Position numbers and translations under genes: made by a program
The notes under the pieces: generated by a model
What the model was told of the DNA's origin: nothing
Database searches by the model: none
What the model saw: the letters and a program-made list of their open reading frames with translations, nothing else
NCBI GenBank assembly: GCA_017456765.1
Contig: JAFTIR010000004.1
Location: forward strand, 1 to 64,000
DNA length: 64,000 nucleotides
Source: Clostridia bacterium
GTDB lineage: Bacteria > Bacillota > Clostridia > Oscillospirales > CAG-382
Direction of reading: 5' to 3'
Shown: one piece after another, positions 55,208-62,435 of the stretch
Numbering within the stretch: the stretch's first letter is position 1
Layout: every line of letters starts with the position of its first letter

Positions 55208-55216
55208 AACCTCACC

Positions 55217-55606
55217 CTACCTTGCAAGCTCGCACATATCGGGTGAAAGTGTGACGGTTATGTGCTGTCCCTTTGTTTTTTCCTCGTCTGCGCCCTCCCT
55301 TTCTCCCCAGCCAAAATTGTATTTTAAACTGTTGAGTGAGGCGTTGCAGGAAAGGGTTCCCGTCAGCATATTCTCTTCAATAAACGCCTCGATTTTCGCC
55401 ATGGCGCGCTTGAAAATGCCCTCATGCCGCTTAACGTGTAAAAGCCTTTCAAATTCTTCTCTCGTAAGACCTGTGTGGCAGAGAAGCCCCGATAGGGTGT
55501 AAGGCTTTACAATATCCTTTTTGCCCTCGTTTGCCGCATCACATAAAAGAAAATAACAATCAATTTTCTCTTGTAGCTCTGTAAATTTTTCATTTTTGCT
55601 CTGCAT
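55217..55606 (-). CDS. Terminase small subunit-like protein
   Basis: 129 residues. YTLSGLLCHTGLTREEFERL forms a helix-turn-helix-like unit, followed by helices (FKRAMAKIEAFIEENML) and a tail with FNWGER-like residues typical of phage terminase small subunits that recognise the packaging site. Directly upstream of TerL with an AAGGAGG region before ATG 55606. The family is divergent, so position carries much of the weight. Confidence 0.7.
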   Translation of the reverse strand: MQSKNEKFTELQEKIDCYFLLCDAANEGKKDIVKPYTLSGLLCHTGLTREEFERLLHVKRHEGIFKRAMAKIEAFIEENMLTGTLSCNASLNSLKYNFGWGEREGADEEKTKGQHITVTLSPDMCELAR

Positions 55607-55619
55607 TATTCTTTCCTCC

Positions 55620-55814
55620 TTAAAAAATTATTTCATCCGTAAATTCGCCAATATTATCCTCTGTGTAATCGTTAAAGCAGTCCCTGTGGACAATGTCTCC
55701 CGTTTCTTTAATCCACAAAGCCCTCTCACCCGTCACAAATCGGTATCCGCAATGGGCGCATACTGTCATATGCCCCGAAAATTCCCTGCAGTCATTTCCT
55801 GAAACCGTCTTCAT
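55620..55814 (-). CDS. Small zinc-ribbon protein, first gene of the phage operon
   Basis: 64 residues from ATG 55814 behind GAGGAA. Two Cys pairs, VCAHCGYRF and HRDCF, separated by about 20 residues, form a possible zinc site of the LIM/treble-clef kind. No family assigned. Being the promoter-proximal gene after the LexA boxes, it could be a regulator, but this is speculation. Confidence 0.6.
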   Translation of the reverse strand: MKTVSGNDCREFSGHMTVCAHCGYRFVTGERALWIKETGDIVHRDCFNDYTEDNIGEFTDEIIF

Positions 55815-55858
55815 CAACTTCCTCGCTTTCTTTTTATAATGATTTAATAGGATTATCA

Positions 55859-55870
55859 GAACGTATGTTC
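55859..55870. promoter_or_regulatory. LexA (SOS) box 1
   Basis: GAAC-GTAT-GTTC, a perfect GAAC-N4-GTTC within AGAACGTATGTTCT, 45 bp upstream of the first phage-operon gene. This is the Firmicutes LexA/DinR consensus type. Confidence 0.75.
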
Positions 55871-55934
55871 TAATAAACGGACAAAAAATATCCCGGGCAC
55901 GAATGACCGGAACATCTGTTTGTTCTGTGACTGT

Positions 55935-55963
55935 ATTTTACCATAAAAACAGCCGTTTGTCAA
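55935..55963 (-). promoter_or_regulatory. Promoter of the phage virion operon
   Basis: TTGACA (55958-55963), 17-bp spacer and TAAAAT (55935-55940) on the minus strand. A GAACA-N6-TGTTC inverted repeat (55910-55925) lies at the expected start site. Confidence 0.8.
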
Positions 55964-55973
55964 TAGAAATTTA

Positions 55974-55985
55974 GAACATAGGTTC
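55974..55985. promoter_or_regulatory. LexA (SOS) box 2
   Basis: GAAC-ATAG-GTTC, again matching GAAC-N4-GTTC, 10 bp upstream of the -35. A third, one-mismatch version (AAAC-ATTT-GTTC) is at 56006-56017. Confidence 0.7.
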
Positions 55986-56064
55986 GATTTTGTAGCTCTG
56001 CACAAAAACATTTGTTCTATATTTGCTAAGTTGTACAAATCGCAAGACAGGAAACGACAAAAAT

Positions 56065-56085
56065 AAAACCACAGCAAATCTGTGG
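56065..56085 (-). terminator. Terminator of the Sel1-like gene
   Basis: AACCACAG/CTGTGGTT stem with a 5-nt loop, then a T-rich tract on the minus strand, right after the stop codon. Confidence 0.75.
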
Positions 56086-56484
56086 TTAATGTATTATATC
56101 TATTTTAACATCATACTTCTTTATTGCAGTAAGTGACCGTACCAAATGTTTTTGCGTTCTAATGCTACTATTTGAAAATGCTTTAAATGCATAGTCTAAG
56201 GCAAGTCTGAAATACATTCTGTAATCGCCCTCCAGCTTATTCGCCGTTAGGTATTTCCCGTATTTGAGTGCGTTTTTGCTTACGTTTATCATACAATCCT
56301 TGCAGCCTACATTTGCCCCCAGCAAAAAGAATGAGATACTCTTTTCATAATATTCCGCATTGATTTTTGCTTTTTTTCCATAATACCTTCCAACTCTCGT
56401 TGCCGCCTCAACATTACCGTTCAAAGCCAGTTTTTCCATTCCTTCAAGGCTGAATTTATTTCCGTCGAGTTTGAAATAATTCAT
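56086..56484 (-). CDS. Sel1/TPR-like repeat protein, unknown
   Basis: 132 residues from ATG 56484 (MNYFKLDGNKFSLEG) behind GGGGG; the longer reading to 56529 passes through a terminator hairpin and is rejected. Helical repeats of Sel1 type are suggested by NVEAATRVGRYYGKKAKINAEYYEKSISFFLLGANVGC, then a similar helix pair. Cytosolic. Function unknown. It is expressed from a perfect promoter through a structured leader with a terminator, so its expression is probably conditional. Confidence 0.65.
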   Translation of the reverse strand: MNYFKLDGNKFSLEGMEKLALNGNVEAATRVGRYYGKKAKINAEYYEKSISFFLLGANVGCKDCMINVSKNALKYGKYLTANKLEGDYRMYFRLALDYAFKAFSNSSIRTQKHLVRSLTAIKKYDVKIDIIH

Positions 56485-56502
56485 GTAGTTTCCCCCATAA
56501 AC

Positions 56503-56531
56503 AAAAAAAGTGTGTCCCCGAAGGAACACAC
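56503..56531 (-). terminator. Intrinsic terminator in the leader of the Sel1-like gene
   Basis: RNA stem GTGTGTTCC/GGGACACAC with a UUCG loop (56510-56531) and seven U (56503-56509), ending 18 bases before the start codon. A segment at 56542-56549 could pair with its 5' arm as an antiterminator. Confidence 0.8.
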
Positions 56532-56658
56532 AAAAAAAGCGGTTCCCTCATTGTTGTCACACAAGCAAATCTCCGAAACGAAGGTATTGCAAAGAGAGAA
56601 AACGCCTTTTTATCGGAGTTTTCCCTTCGTATCGGAAAAATATTTACTTGTGTGACAA
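56503..56658 (-). ncRNA. Structured small RNA or attenuated leader, family not recognised
   Basis: It begins at the predicted start site of a consensus promoter. A rod-like fold is formed by TTGTCACACAAG/CTTGTGTGACAA (56554-56565 with 56647-56658, extended by AAAT/ATTT), CCGAAACGAAGG/CCTTCGTATCGG (56573-56584 with 56624-56635) and GAAAAC/GTTTTC (56598-56603 with 56618-56623). It ends in the terminator above. It could be a stand-alone RNA of about 150 nt or a leader controlling the Sel1-like gene. Confidence 0.65.
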
Positions 56659-56662
56659 ATGT

Positions 56663-56691
56663 ATTATATCCTATTTCATCTTTTTTGTCAA
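56663..56691 (-). promoter_or_regulatory. Consensus promoter of the structured RNA
   Basis: TTGACA (56686-56691), 17-bp spacer and TATAAT (56663-56668) on the minus strand; all twelve box bases match consensus. Confidence 0.85.
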
Positions 56692-56703
56692 CCGTAAACT
56701 TAA

Positions 56704-56732
56704 AGACAGCTCCGCAAACTGCAAAGCTGTCT
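56704..56732 (-). terminator. Probable addA terminator
   Basis: AGACAGCT/AGCTGTCT stem with a 13-nt loop and a weak T tract, 10 bp after the addA stop. Confidence 0.5.
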
Positions 56733-56742
56733 CAAATGTTAA

Positions 56743-59700
56743 TTATAACACCGAAATTTCTCTCATAAGCGAGAAGGAATAAATCAGTGCATCTTTTACA
56801 ACGCCCTCAGTCATTTCCTCAACCGCCCTCTTGTAATAAAGAAGCTGCTGCCTGTGACGGCGTATGAGCAACTGCTCCGCACCCTCTCCAAAGCAGGCGT
56901 CGGTCTTGAAATCAACAACCGTGTACGTGCCGTCCTCGTTTTCAAAGAAAAGGTCAATTACCCCCTGCACAAGAACATCGCCGACATATTCCCCCTCAAA
57001 GGAGGCAAGGTCAAGATTAAACCTCTGCTCACGGTAAATTTTCTTTCCCTTTTTGATTTTGCTATAAAAGGGTGACGAGAAGAATCTGTCAAGTTTTGAT
57101 ATGTCAAGCAGCCCTCTCTGCCTCTCGTCGATAAAGCCCATGGAAAGAAGCCTGTCTGCCTCTTTTTCACAGCCGTCCTCGCACTTGTCGTAATGAGCAA
57201 ACTGCATGAAAAGATGAAGAGCAGTACCCTTTTCCGCTCCGTCCGCCGTCGTTTCTCCGCTTACAAACCGTGGCTGAAGCTCTTCTTTTTCTTCGTAAGA
57301 AGCCTCATCCTTCGATAGCTCTGTTTCTTCCTGCTCGTCAATAAGTCCTTTTTTCAGGCGTGAAACTGTTATCTTTGCGGGAATGTCGACATAATCATAT
57401 GTAAATGAACCTACTTTTCTAAGCTCCTCAAGAAGTTCGTCGTCTATTTCTGTTTCATCCTGAGTGCAGACTTCTGCTTGCTCCTGCACAATTTCCGAAT
57501 CATATAACGCCTTTATGTCCTCACAGGAAAGGTATGAACATTCAAGATATTTCTCCGCCTCATATTCTGTGGGCAAAACGTTCATGCCTGCCCCGTTAAA
57601 ATATCCCGAAACTGCACTTTCATTTGCAAGACAGGACAAAATCATCGAGAAGTAATTGTTACATTCCCCAGCATTTCCCACAAGGCCGCTCGACTGTACA
57701 TCCTTCATTGCGTTTTCAATCTTTTTTGGGAAAGCTCCCGTCATAATAAGCATGTCTCTCGCTCTTGTCATGGCAACATACAGAATTCTTACCTCTTCTT
57801 CAAGAAGCTCTCTGTCTATTTCCTTTGCCACGAATTTTCTAAATGGCGTATCAATGCTTATAAGACCGCTCGAGGATTCCGTACTCCTTATTGCGCCCGT
57901 GTCGCAGAGCTTTACCGCAAGACCTGCGTTTTCGGAGAATACAAGCCTTTCCCTCTCGTCTCTCTTGTCAAACTTCTTTGAAAGATTTGCCACAAAGCAC
58001 ACAGGAAATTCAAGTCCCTTTGACGAGTGTATCGTCATAAGAGAAACACAGTCGCCCATAATCTCTCTTTCGGATTTGACATCGCTGTTTTCCATTGAGC
58101 CGTTTATGTAATCTATAAATGCACCTACACCGCGGAACGATGTCTTTGAAAAATCGCGTGCCATCTGATAGAGCTTTAACAGATTTTTTCTCGTTCCTTT
58201 TTTGTCATCCGTAAAGGAATCCGACGAGCAAAATCCGGGAATATCCATGTCGGTATACAGCTTCCATAAGAGCTTATCGGCACTCTTACCCCTTGAAAAG
58301 TTCCTGTAAAAACGAAGTGTTTTTACAAACGAAGAACATTTGAGGGATAAATCGAAGTAGGTTTCCTTCTCGTTCTCTCCAAAGTTTATGACCGCGCGGT
58401 AAAGGCTCATGTCCTTGTATTTTTTCTTTATGATTGCAAGCTCGTCGTCGGTAAAACCGCCGGCAAAGGAACGCATAAAGCCTGCAAGAAAAATATCTCT
58501 CTCGGGGTTGTCAATTGAGGAAAGTATGTTGAGACAGAGAAGAATCTCCTTCTTGCCGTAAAAGCTCTCACCAAAGCTGCAGGATGACGGAATTCCGCAG
58601 GCATTGAGTACAGATTCAAACACCTTCAATGACGCCTTGTTCCTTGCAAGAATACCGATGTCGGAATATTTGTACATCCTCCCGTCGGAGTCTGTGTGTT
58701 CAGGATTATTTACGATTTGCTTGATTTTATTGCACAGAAGCGCCGCTTCAAGCTCGGGAGAAGATACTCCCTCTGCAACATCCGAGTCATAGCCAAAACC
58801 AATAAGCTTTACCTTGCCGTCTATGCTTCTGTTTTCGACCCGCCCGAAATTCAGCCTGTCGCCGTCGCCGTAATATTTTCCCATAAGCCTTTCAAAAATT
58901 ATGTTTGTAAGACCTATGACACTTTTTGAACATCGGAAATTGTCGCTCATAAAGATGCGCTTTGCGTTGCCGTCCTTTTCAATATCGCAAAAACTGTCTC
59001 GGTAGGACATGAAAATTTCACTTCTCGCACCGCGGAATCTGTAGATGCTCTGCTTTATATCGCCAACCATAAAGCGGTTGAATTCACCGCCTTCATCCGT
59101 CTTAGAAATTGCACGGAAAATCATATCCTGCAAGGGATTTACGTCCTGGTATTCGTCAATATAAATTTCCTTGTAGCTCTCACGAAGTGTTACTGCAAAA
59201 TCCGTCACCTCAAAAGGAGAAAAACTTTTCACAAGAAGATTGAGTGTAAATCTTTCGGCATCCGAAAACTCGAGAATTGAAAGCTCGCGTTTTCTTTCGT
59301 CCATTCTCTCTCTGAATTCGTTAACCATTTCAAAGAGCTTTCCTATTATCATTCCCGAATCCTGCGCTGCAGTCCTCAAAAGCTCCTCGCCACAGCAACA
59401 AAGCTCCTTGACATTCTTTACAAATTCGTCTGCCACCGCTTTTTTGGAAGCGGAAATGGCTTCCTTAAGGCTTTGATTCTCAAACGTTTTAGGCACTACC
59501 TTGCCCGCAAAGGTAGCAACCTTGTGAGACATGACAATGCTCCGTAAATAAGAGTATTCCCTGTCGCAGGCGTGATAAACTTCCCTTGCAAATTCGTATT
59601 CACTCTCAAGCACACCGTAATATTTGTCCATGAGAATGTCGTAGGGTGTACAGGCATCCATGAGTTTTTTCATGGTTTCCACCGTCTCTTTTGCACTTTC

Positions 59701-60366
59701 CCTTATGCTTTCCCTTACCGAAGCACCGAAAGCTGTTTCAAAAAACTTTTTGCCCTCAGAAACCTCTCTGTAACCCTCGGTAACGCTCCTGCAAAAACCC
59801 TCACGGTCTGTGACATTTGAGAGCTTGGTATCAAGGGCAAGGAGTGTATCAACAAAGCCCTTGTCATTCTTTGATGAGGCAAAAACCTCATACGTCGCAA
59901 TAAAGCTCTCGTCGTCGCCATGCTCCTCAAAGTAGCCGTCAACGACCTCATTCATGATTTTTTGCCTGATTACTTCAACCTCCGCCTCGTCTGCAATTCT
60001 CACAGACGCAGAAAGCCCCATTTTCTGGAAGTTCTCCCTTACAAGCTCATAGCAGAATGCGTTGATTGTCATGATTTTAGCTAAGGGCATAAGGGCTATA
60101 TTTCTTATTATTTTCTTATTGTCGGGAAAGGCAGCTGCACGCTCGGACAGCTTTTTTCTTATTCTGTCAGATAGCTCCTTTGCCGCCGCCTTTGTAAAGG
60201 TAACAATAAGAAAATCATTTATGTTACATTCATCGTTTTCGTCGCAGATTCTCTCTAAGATTCTTTCGGTAAGCACCGCCGTCTTTCCGCTTCCTGCACC
60301 TGCCGACACAATAAGGGAGCAGTCACGGAGACTTATTGCATTTTTTTGGGATGTGGTAAAATTCAT
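56743..60366 (-). CDS. addA: ATP-dependent helicase/nuclease subunit A
   Basis: 1207 residues, normal for AddA. UvrD/SF1A helicase with Q-motif FTTSQKNAI, Walker A SAGAGSGKT (21-29), EIYIDEYQDVNPLQ (motif II), QSIYRFRGA (motif IV region), SLMTIHSSKGLEFPV (motif V) and VRILYVAMTRA (motif VI). The C-terminal RecB-type nuclease has GTALHLFMQFA, VQGVIDLFF and VVDFKTDAC with the Asp-Asp-Lys catalytic set. With AddB it resects double-strand breaks up to a Chi site. Its usual partner gene addB is not next to it. An AAAGGAG site precedes ATG 60366. Confidence 0.95.
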   Translation of the reverse strand: MNFTTSQKNAISLRDCSLIVSAGAGSGKTAVLTERILERICDENDECNINDFLIVTFTKAAAKELSDRIRKKLSERAAAFPDNKKIIRNIALMPLAKIMTINAFCYELVRENFQKMGLSASVRIADEAEVEVIRQKIMNEVVDGYFEEHGDDESFIATYEVFASSKNDKGFVDTLLALDTKLSNVTDREGFCRSVTEGYREVSEGKKFFETAFGASVRESIRESAKETVETMKKLMDACTPYDILMDKYYGVLESEYEFAREVYHACDREYSYLRSIVMSHKVATFAGKVVPKTFENQSLKEAISASKKAVADEFVKNVKELCCCGEELLRTAAQDSGMIIGKLFEMVNEFRERMDERKRELSILEFSDAERFTLNLLVKSFSPFEVTDFAVTLRESYKEIYIDEYQDVNPLQDMIFRAISKTDEGGEFNRFMVGDIKQSIYRFRGARSEIFMSYRDSFCDIEKDGNAKRIFMSDNFRCSKSVIGLTNIIFERLMGKYYGDGDRLNFGRVENRSIDGKVKLIGFGYDSDVAEGVSSPELEAALLCNKIKQIVNNPEHTDSDGRMYKYSDIGILARNKASLKVFESVLNACGIPSSCSFGESFYGKKEILLCLNILSSIDNPERDIFLAGFMRSFAGGFTDDELAIIKKKYKDMSLYRAVINFGENEKETYFDLSLKCSSFVKTLRFYRNFSRGKSADKLLWKLYTDMDIPGFCSSDSFTDDKKGTRKNLLKLYQMARDFSKTSFRGVGAFIDYINGSMENSDVKSEREIMGDCVSLMTIHSSKGLEFPVCFVANLSKKFDKRDERERLVFSENAGLAVKLCDTGAIRSTESSSGLISIDTPFRKFVAKEIDRELLEEEVRILYVAMTRARDMLIMTGAFPKKIENAMKDVQSSGLVGNAGECNNYFSMILSCLANESAVSGYFNGAGMNVLPTEYEAEKYLECSYLSCEDIKALYDSEIVQEQAEVCTQDETEIDDELLEELRKVGSFTYDYVDIPAKITVSRLKKGLIDEQEETELSKDEASYEEKEELQPRFVSGETTADGAEKGTALHLFMQFAHYDKCEDGCEKEADRLLSMGFIDERQRGLLDISKLDRFFSSPFYSKIKKGKKIYREQRFNLDLASFEGEYVGDVLVQGVIDLFFENEDGTYTVVDFKTDACFGEGAEQLLIRRHRQQLLYYKRAVEEMTEGVVKDALIYSFSLMREISVL

Positions 60367-60396
60367 ATGAGTGCTCCTTTGGGGTGATTTTTGGGG

Positions 60397-60528
60397 GAGA
60401 GGTTTCGTCCTCTGCGGAGGACGAGTTTCTTTTGCCCCGATGCAAAAGAAACCAAAAAATCTCCACTCATGGTCGAATACTACGCTTCGCTCCGTAACAT
60501 TCGACCGAGCCGTGGCGGCTCTTTTTTG
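60397..60528 (+). repeat. Modular palindromic intergenic element, copy 2
   Basis: Same order of modules as copy 1: CCTCTGCGGAGG, GTTTCTTTTGC/GCAAAAGAAAC (60425-60435 and 60442-60452), CTCCACTCAT, the CGCTTCGCTCCGTA block, and GAGCCG-TGG-CGGCTC (60507-60521) plus T6. It lies upstream of addA, where its terminator points away from the gene. Confidence 0.75.
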
Positions 60529-60762
60529 TTGTTCTACACTACGTACTCAAAAATCTCGCAAGCCATCATTTTTTTGATTGACTGCAAGCCTTTGTTTTGG
60601 GTAAGCCTACGGAGTGTTTGCTAAAGCCATAATTTGTTTTACTTGTCGAAAACCTTGCGGCTGTGCATTTTCTGTACACCATCTTGCCGCAAGGCAGGCT
60701 TTTCATATGAAATAGTGAGAGTTTCATTAAAATTTCTATTTTGGTTTCGTAGAGGGCTAAAA
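60529..60762. other. Gene-free stretch between addA and der
   Basis: Between element copies 2 and 3 no ORF is supported. It contains the CATC-TGCC hairpin copy at 60675-60702 (CTTGCCGCAAGGCAGGCTT). Confidence 0.5.
60675..60702 (+). repeat. CATC-TGCC hairpin repeat, copy 3
   Basis: ACACCATCTTGCC followed by GCAAGGCAGGCTT, matching 26131-26155 and, inverted, 33511-33535. Confidence 0.55.
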
Positions 60763-60897
60763 AGGGGTACCGCGCCCCGTGTCGAATGTTACGGAGCAAA
60801 GCAGAGTTTTCGACACATGAGCGGAGCGTTTTTTCCATATTTTGTGGCGTGCCAAAACATGGTCGCTTCCGCAGAAGCGAAATTCTTCCAAAGTCAC
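60763..60897 (-). repeat. Modular palindromic intergenic element, copy 3 (inverted, diverged)
   Basis: Read on the minus strand it shows GACTTTGGAAGAATTTCG, a CTTC-TGC-GGAAG hairpin, ACGCTCCGCTCATGTGTCG and TTTGCTCCGTAACATTCGAC in the same order as copy 1, but the central TTTCTTTT stem is degraded and the last hairpin is changed to GGGG-N7-CCCC. Confidence 0.7.
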
Positions 60898-60942
60898 GGA
60901 ATAATCAAAAAGACACCCTGCGGGTGTCCCTTTTTACACCCG

Positions 60943-62280
60943 CTAAGGGTTTTCTATATCGTTGTCGCCTTTCTGGCGAATTACAAGCTTAATGGGCGTG
61001 CCCTCAAAGCCGAATACCTCGCGCAGTTTGTTTTCAATGTATCTCTGATAAGAGAAGTGGAAAAGCTCCTCGTCGTTTACAAACAGAACAAAGGTGGGCG
61101 CCTTTACACCTGTCTGTGTCATGTAGTAAATTTTTAGGCGTCTGCCCTTGTCCGTGGGAGGCTGAACTCGTGTTGTCGCTTCATTTAGAACATCGTTGAG
61201 CATACCTGTGGAAATACGCATTGACGCCTGGTCGTTTACATAGTTTATAAGCTCGTAAATTCTCTCAACTCTCTGTCCCGTCTTTGCCGAAATAAAGAGT
61301 ATCGGAGCATATGTCATGTAGGAAAGAGCCGCATACACTTCCTTGCGGTAATTTTCGAGCGTTCCCGTTTCCTTTTCAACAAGGTCCCACTTGTTTATTA
61401 TGATGATGCAAGCCTTGCCGCTTTCGTGTGCAATACCTGCAACCCTCTCGTCCTGTGCCGTAACACCCTCGGTAGCGTCAATCACGATAAGGCATACATC
61501 TGCCCTGTCAACCGCCATTTCTGCTCGCAGGATGCTGTATTTTTCTATGCTGTCGGAAATCTTACCCGTCTTTCTGATACCTGCCGTATCAATAAAGGTG
61601 TACTTTCCGTACTCGTTCTCTATATCCGAGTCAATGGCATCTCTCGTTGTGCCGGCAATGTTGGATACAATCATTCTCTCTTTTCCGAGAATGTGGTTGA
61701 CAAGACTGGATTTTCCCGCATTGGGTCGTCCTATAACCGCAACCTTAATCTTGTCCTCGTCATCGTCTTCTTCTATTTCCTCAGGCAAATATTCGCATAA
61801 CTTTTCTAAAATGTCGCCCGTACCGCTTCCGTGAACGGATGAAACAGCAAACGGGTCGCCGAGTCCCAGCTCATAAAATTCGTAAAACTCCATGGGAAGC
61901 GCACCGATTGAGTCCACCTTGTTTACGCAAAGTACAACAGGCTTTGAGCATTTTCTGAGCATTGTGGCGATTTCTCTGTCGTCAGCCGTAACGCCTGCAT
62001 GAATGTCAGTCATGAAAACAATGGCATCGGCAGACTCTATTGCAATCTCTGCCTGCGCCTTTATGTGAGTCATGATTGTGTCGTTTGTGTCAGGCTCAAT
62101 ACCGCCCGTGTCAATAAACATCATCTTTCTGCCGCACCACTCGACCTCATAATAAAGCCTGTCGCGTGTAACGCCGGGAGTGTCCTCGACAATGGCAATA
62201 CGCTTGCCGACTATTTTATTGAAAAATGTACTTTTACCTACATTAGGTCTGCCTACAATGGCAACTATGGGTTTGGACAT
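60943..62280 (-). CDS. der: Ribosome biogenesis GTPase Der (EngA)
   Basis: 445 residues. Two tandem GTPase domains with G1 motifs GRPNVGKST (10-18) and GRPNAGKSS (184-192), G3 DTGG and DTAG, G4 NKVD and NKWD, then the KH-like C-terminal domain. It binds the 50S subunit late in assembly and is essential in most bacteria. Start ATG 62280. It is the neighbour of the radical-SAM/DUF512 gene, a common Clostridia pairing. Confidence 0.97.
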   Translation of the reverse strand: MSKPIVAIVGRPNVGKSTFFNKIVGKRIAIVEDTPGVTRDRLYYEVEWCGRKMMFIDTGGIEPDTNDTIMTHIKAQAEIAIESADAIVFMTDIHAGVTADDREIATMLRKCSKPVVLCVNKVDSIGALPMEFYEFYELGLGDPFAVSSVHGSGTGDILEKLCEYLPEEIEEDDDEDKIKVAVIGRPNAGKSSLVNHILGKERMIVSNIAGTTRDAIDSDIENEYGKYTFIDTAGIRKTGKISDSIEKYSILRAEMAVDRADVCLIVIDATEGVTAQDERVAGIAHESGKACIIIINKWDLVEKETGTLENYRKEVYAALSYMTYAPILFISAKTGQRVERIYELINYVNDQASMRISTGMLNDVLNEATTRVQPPTDKGRRLKIYYMTQTGVKAPTFVLFVNDEELFHFSYQRYIENKLREVFGFEGTPIKLVIRQKGDNDIENP

Positions 62281-62287
62281 CTTCTCA

Positions 62288-62313
62288 CCTACTTTTCTTG
62301 AAAGAAAAGTAGG
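62288..62313. repeat. TTACTTTT-family hairpin upstream of der
   Basis: CCTACTTTTCT arms (62288-62298 and 62303-62313) around a 4-nt loop, 8 bp before the der start codon, where it could fold in the mRNA and affect translation. Confidence 0.6.
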
Positions 62314-62435
62314 AAAAAGAACTTTATTTTCGCTACTTTCTTTCTATGTCTTGTTCTTATGTTTATTTCTCAAATTCGGTATCGTTCGACCGCAATAAGG
62401 CTGCGGTCAAACTCATTCCTAATTCCTAATTTCAT

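Noticed and set aside
55818..56085. Phage repressor or cro gene hidden in the promoter region
   Set aside because: No ORF with a ribosome binding site or helix-turn-helix fits in this 270-bp gap; the 73-codon minus frame at 55856-56077 overlaps the promoter and has no signals.
56554..56658. Terminal inverted repeats of a MITE or insertion sequence
   Set aside because: No transposase, no evident target duplication, and the outer arm begins at the start point of a perfect promoter, which fits a transcribed RNA better. Copy number could not be tested.
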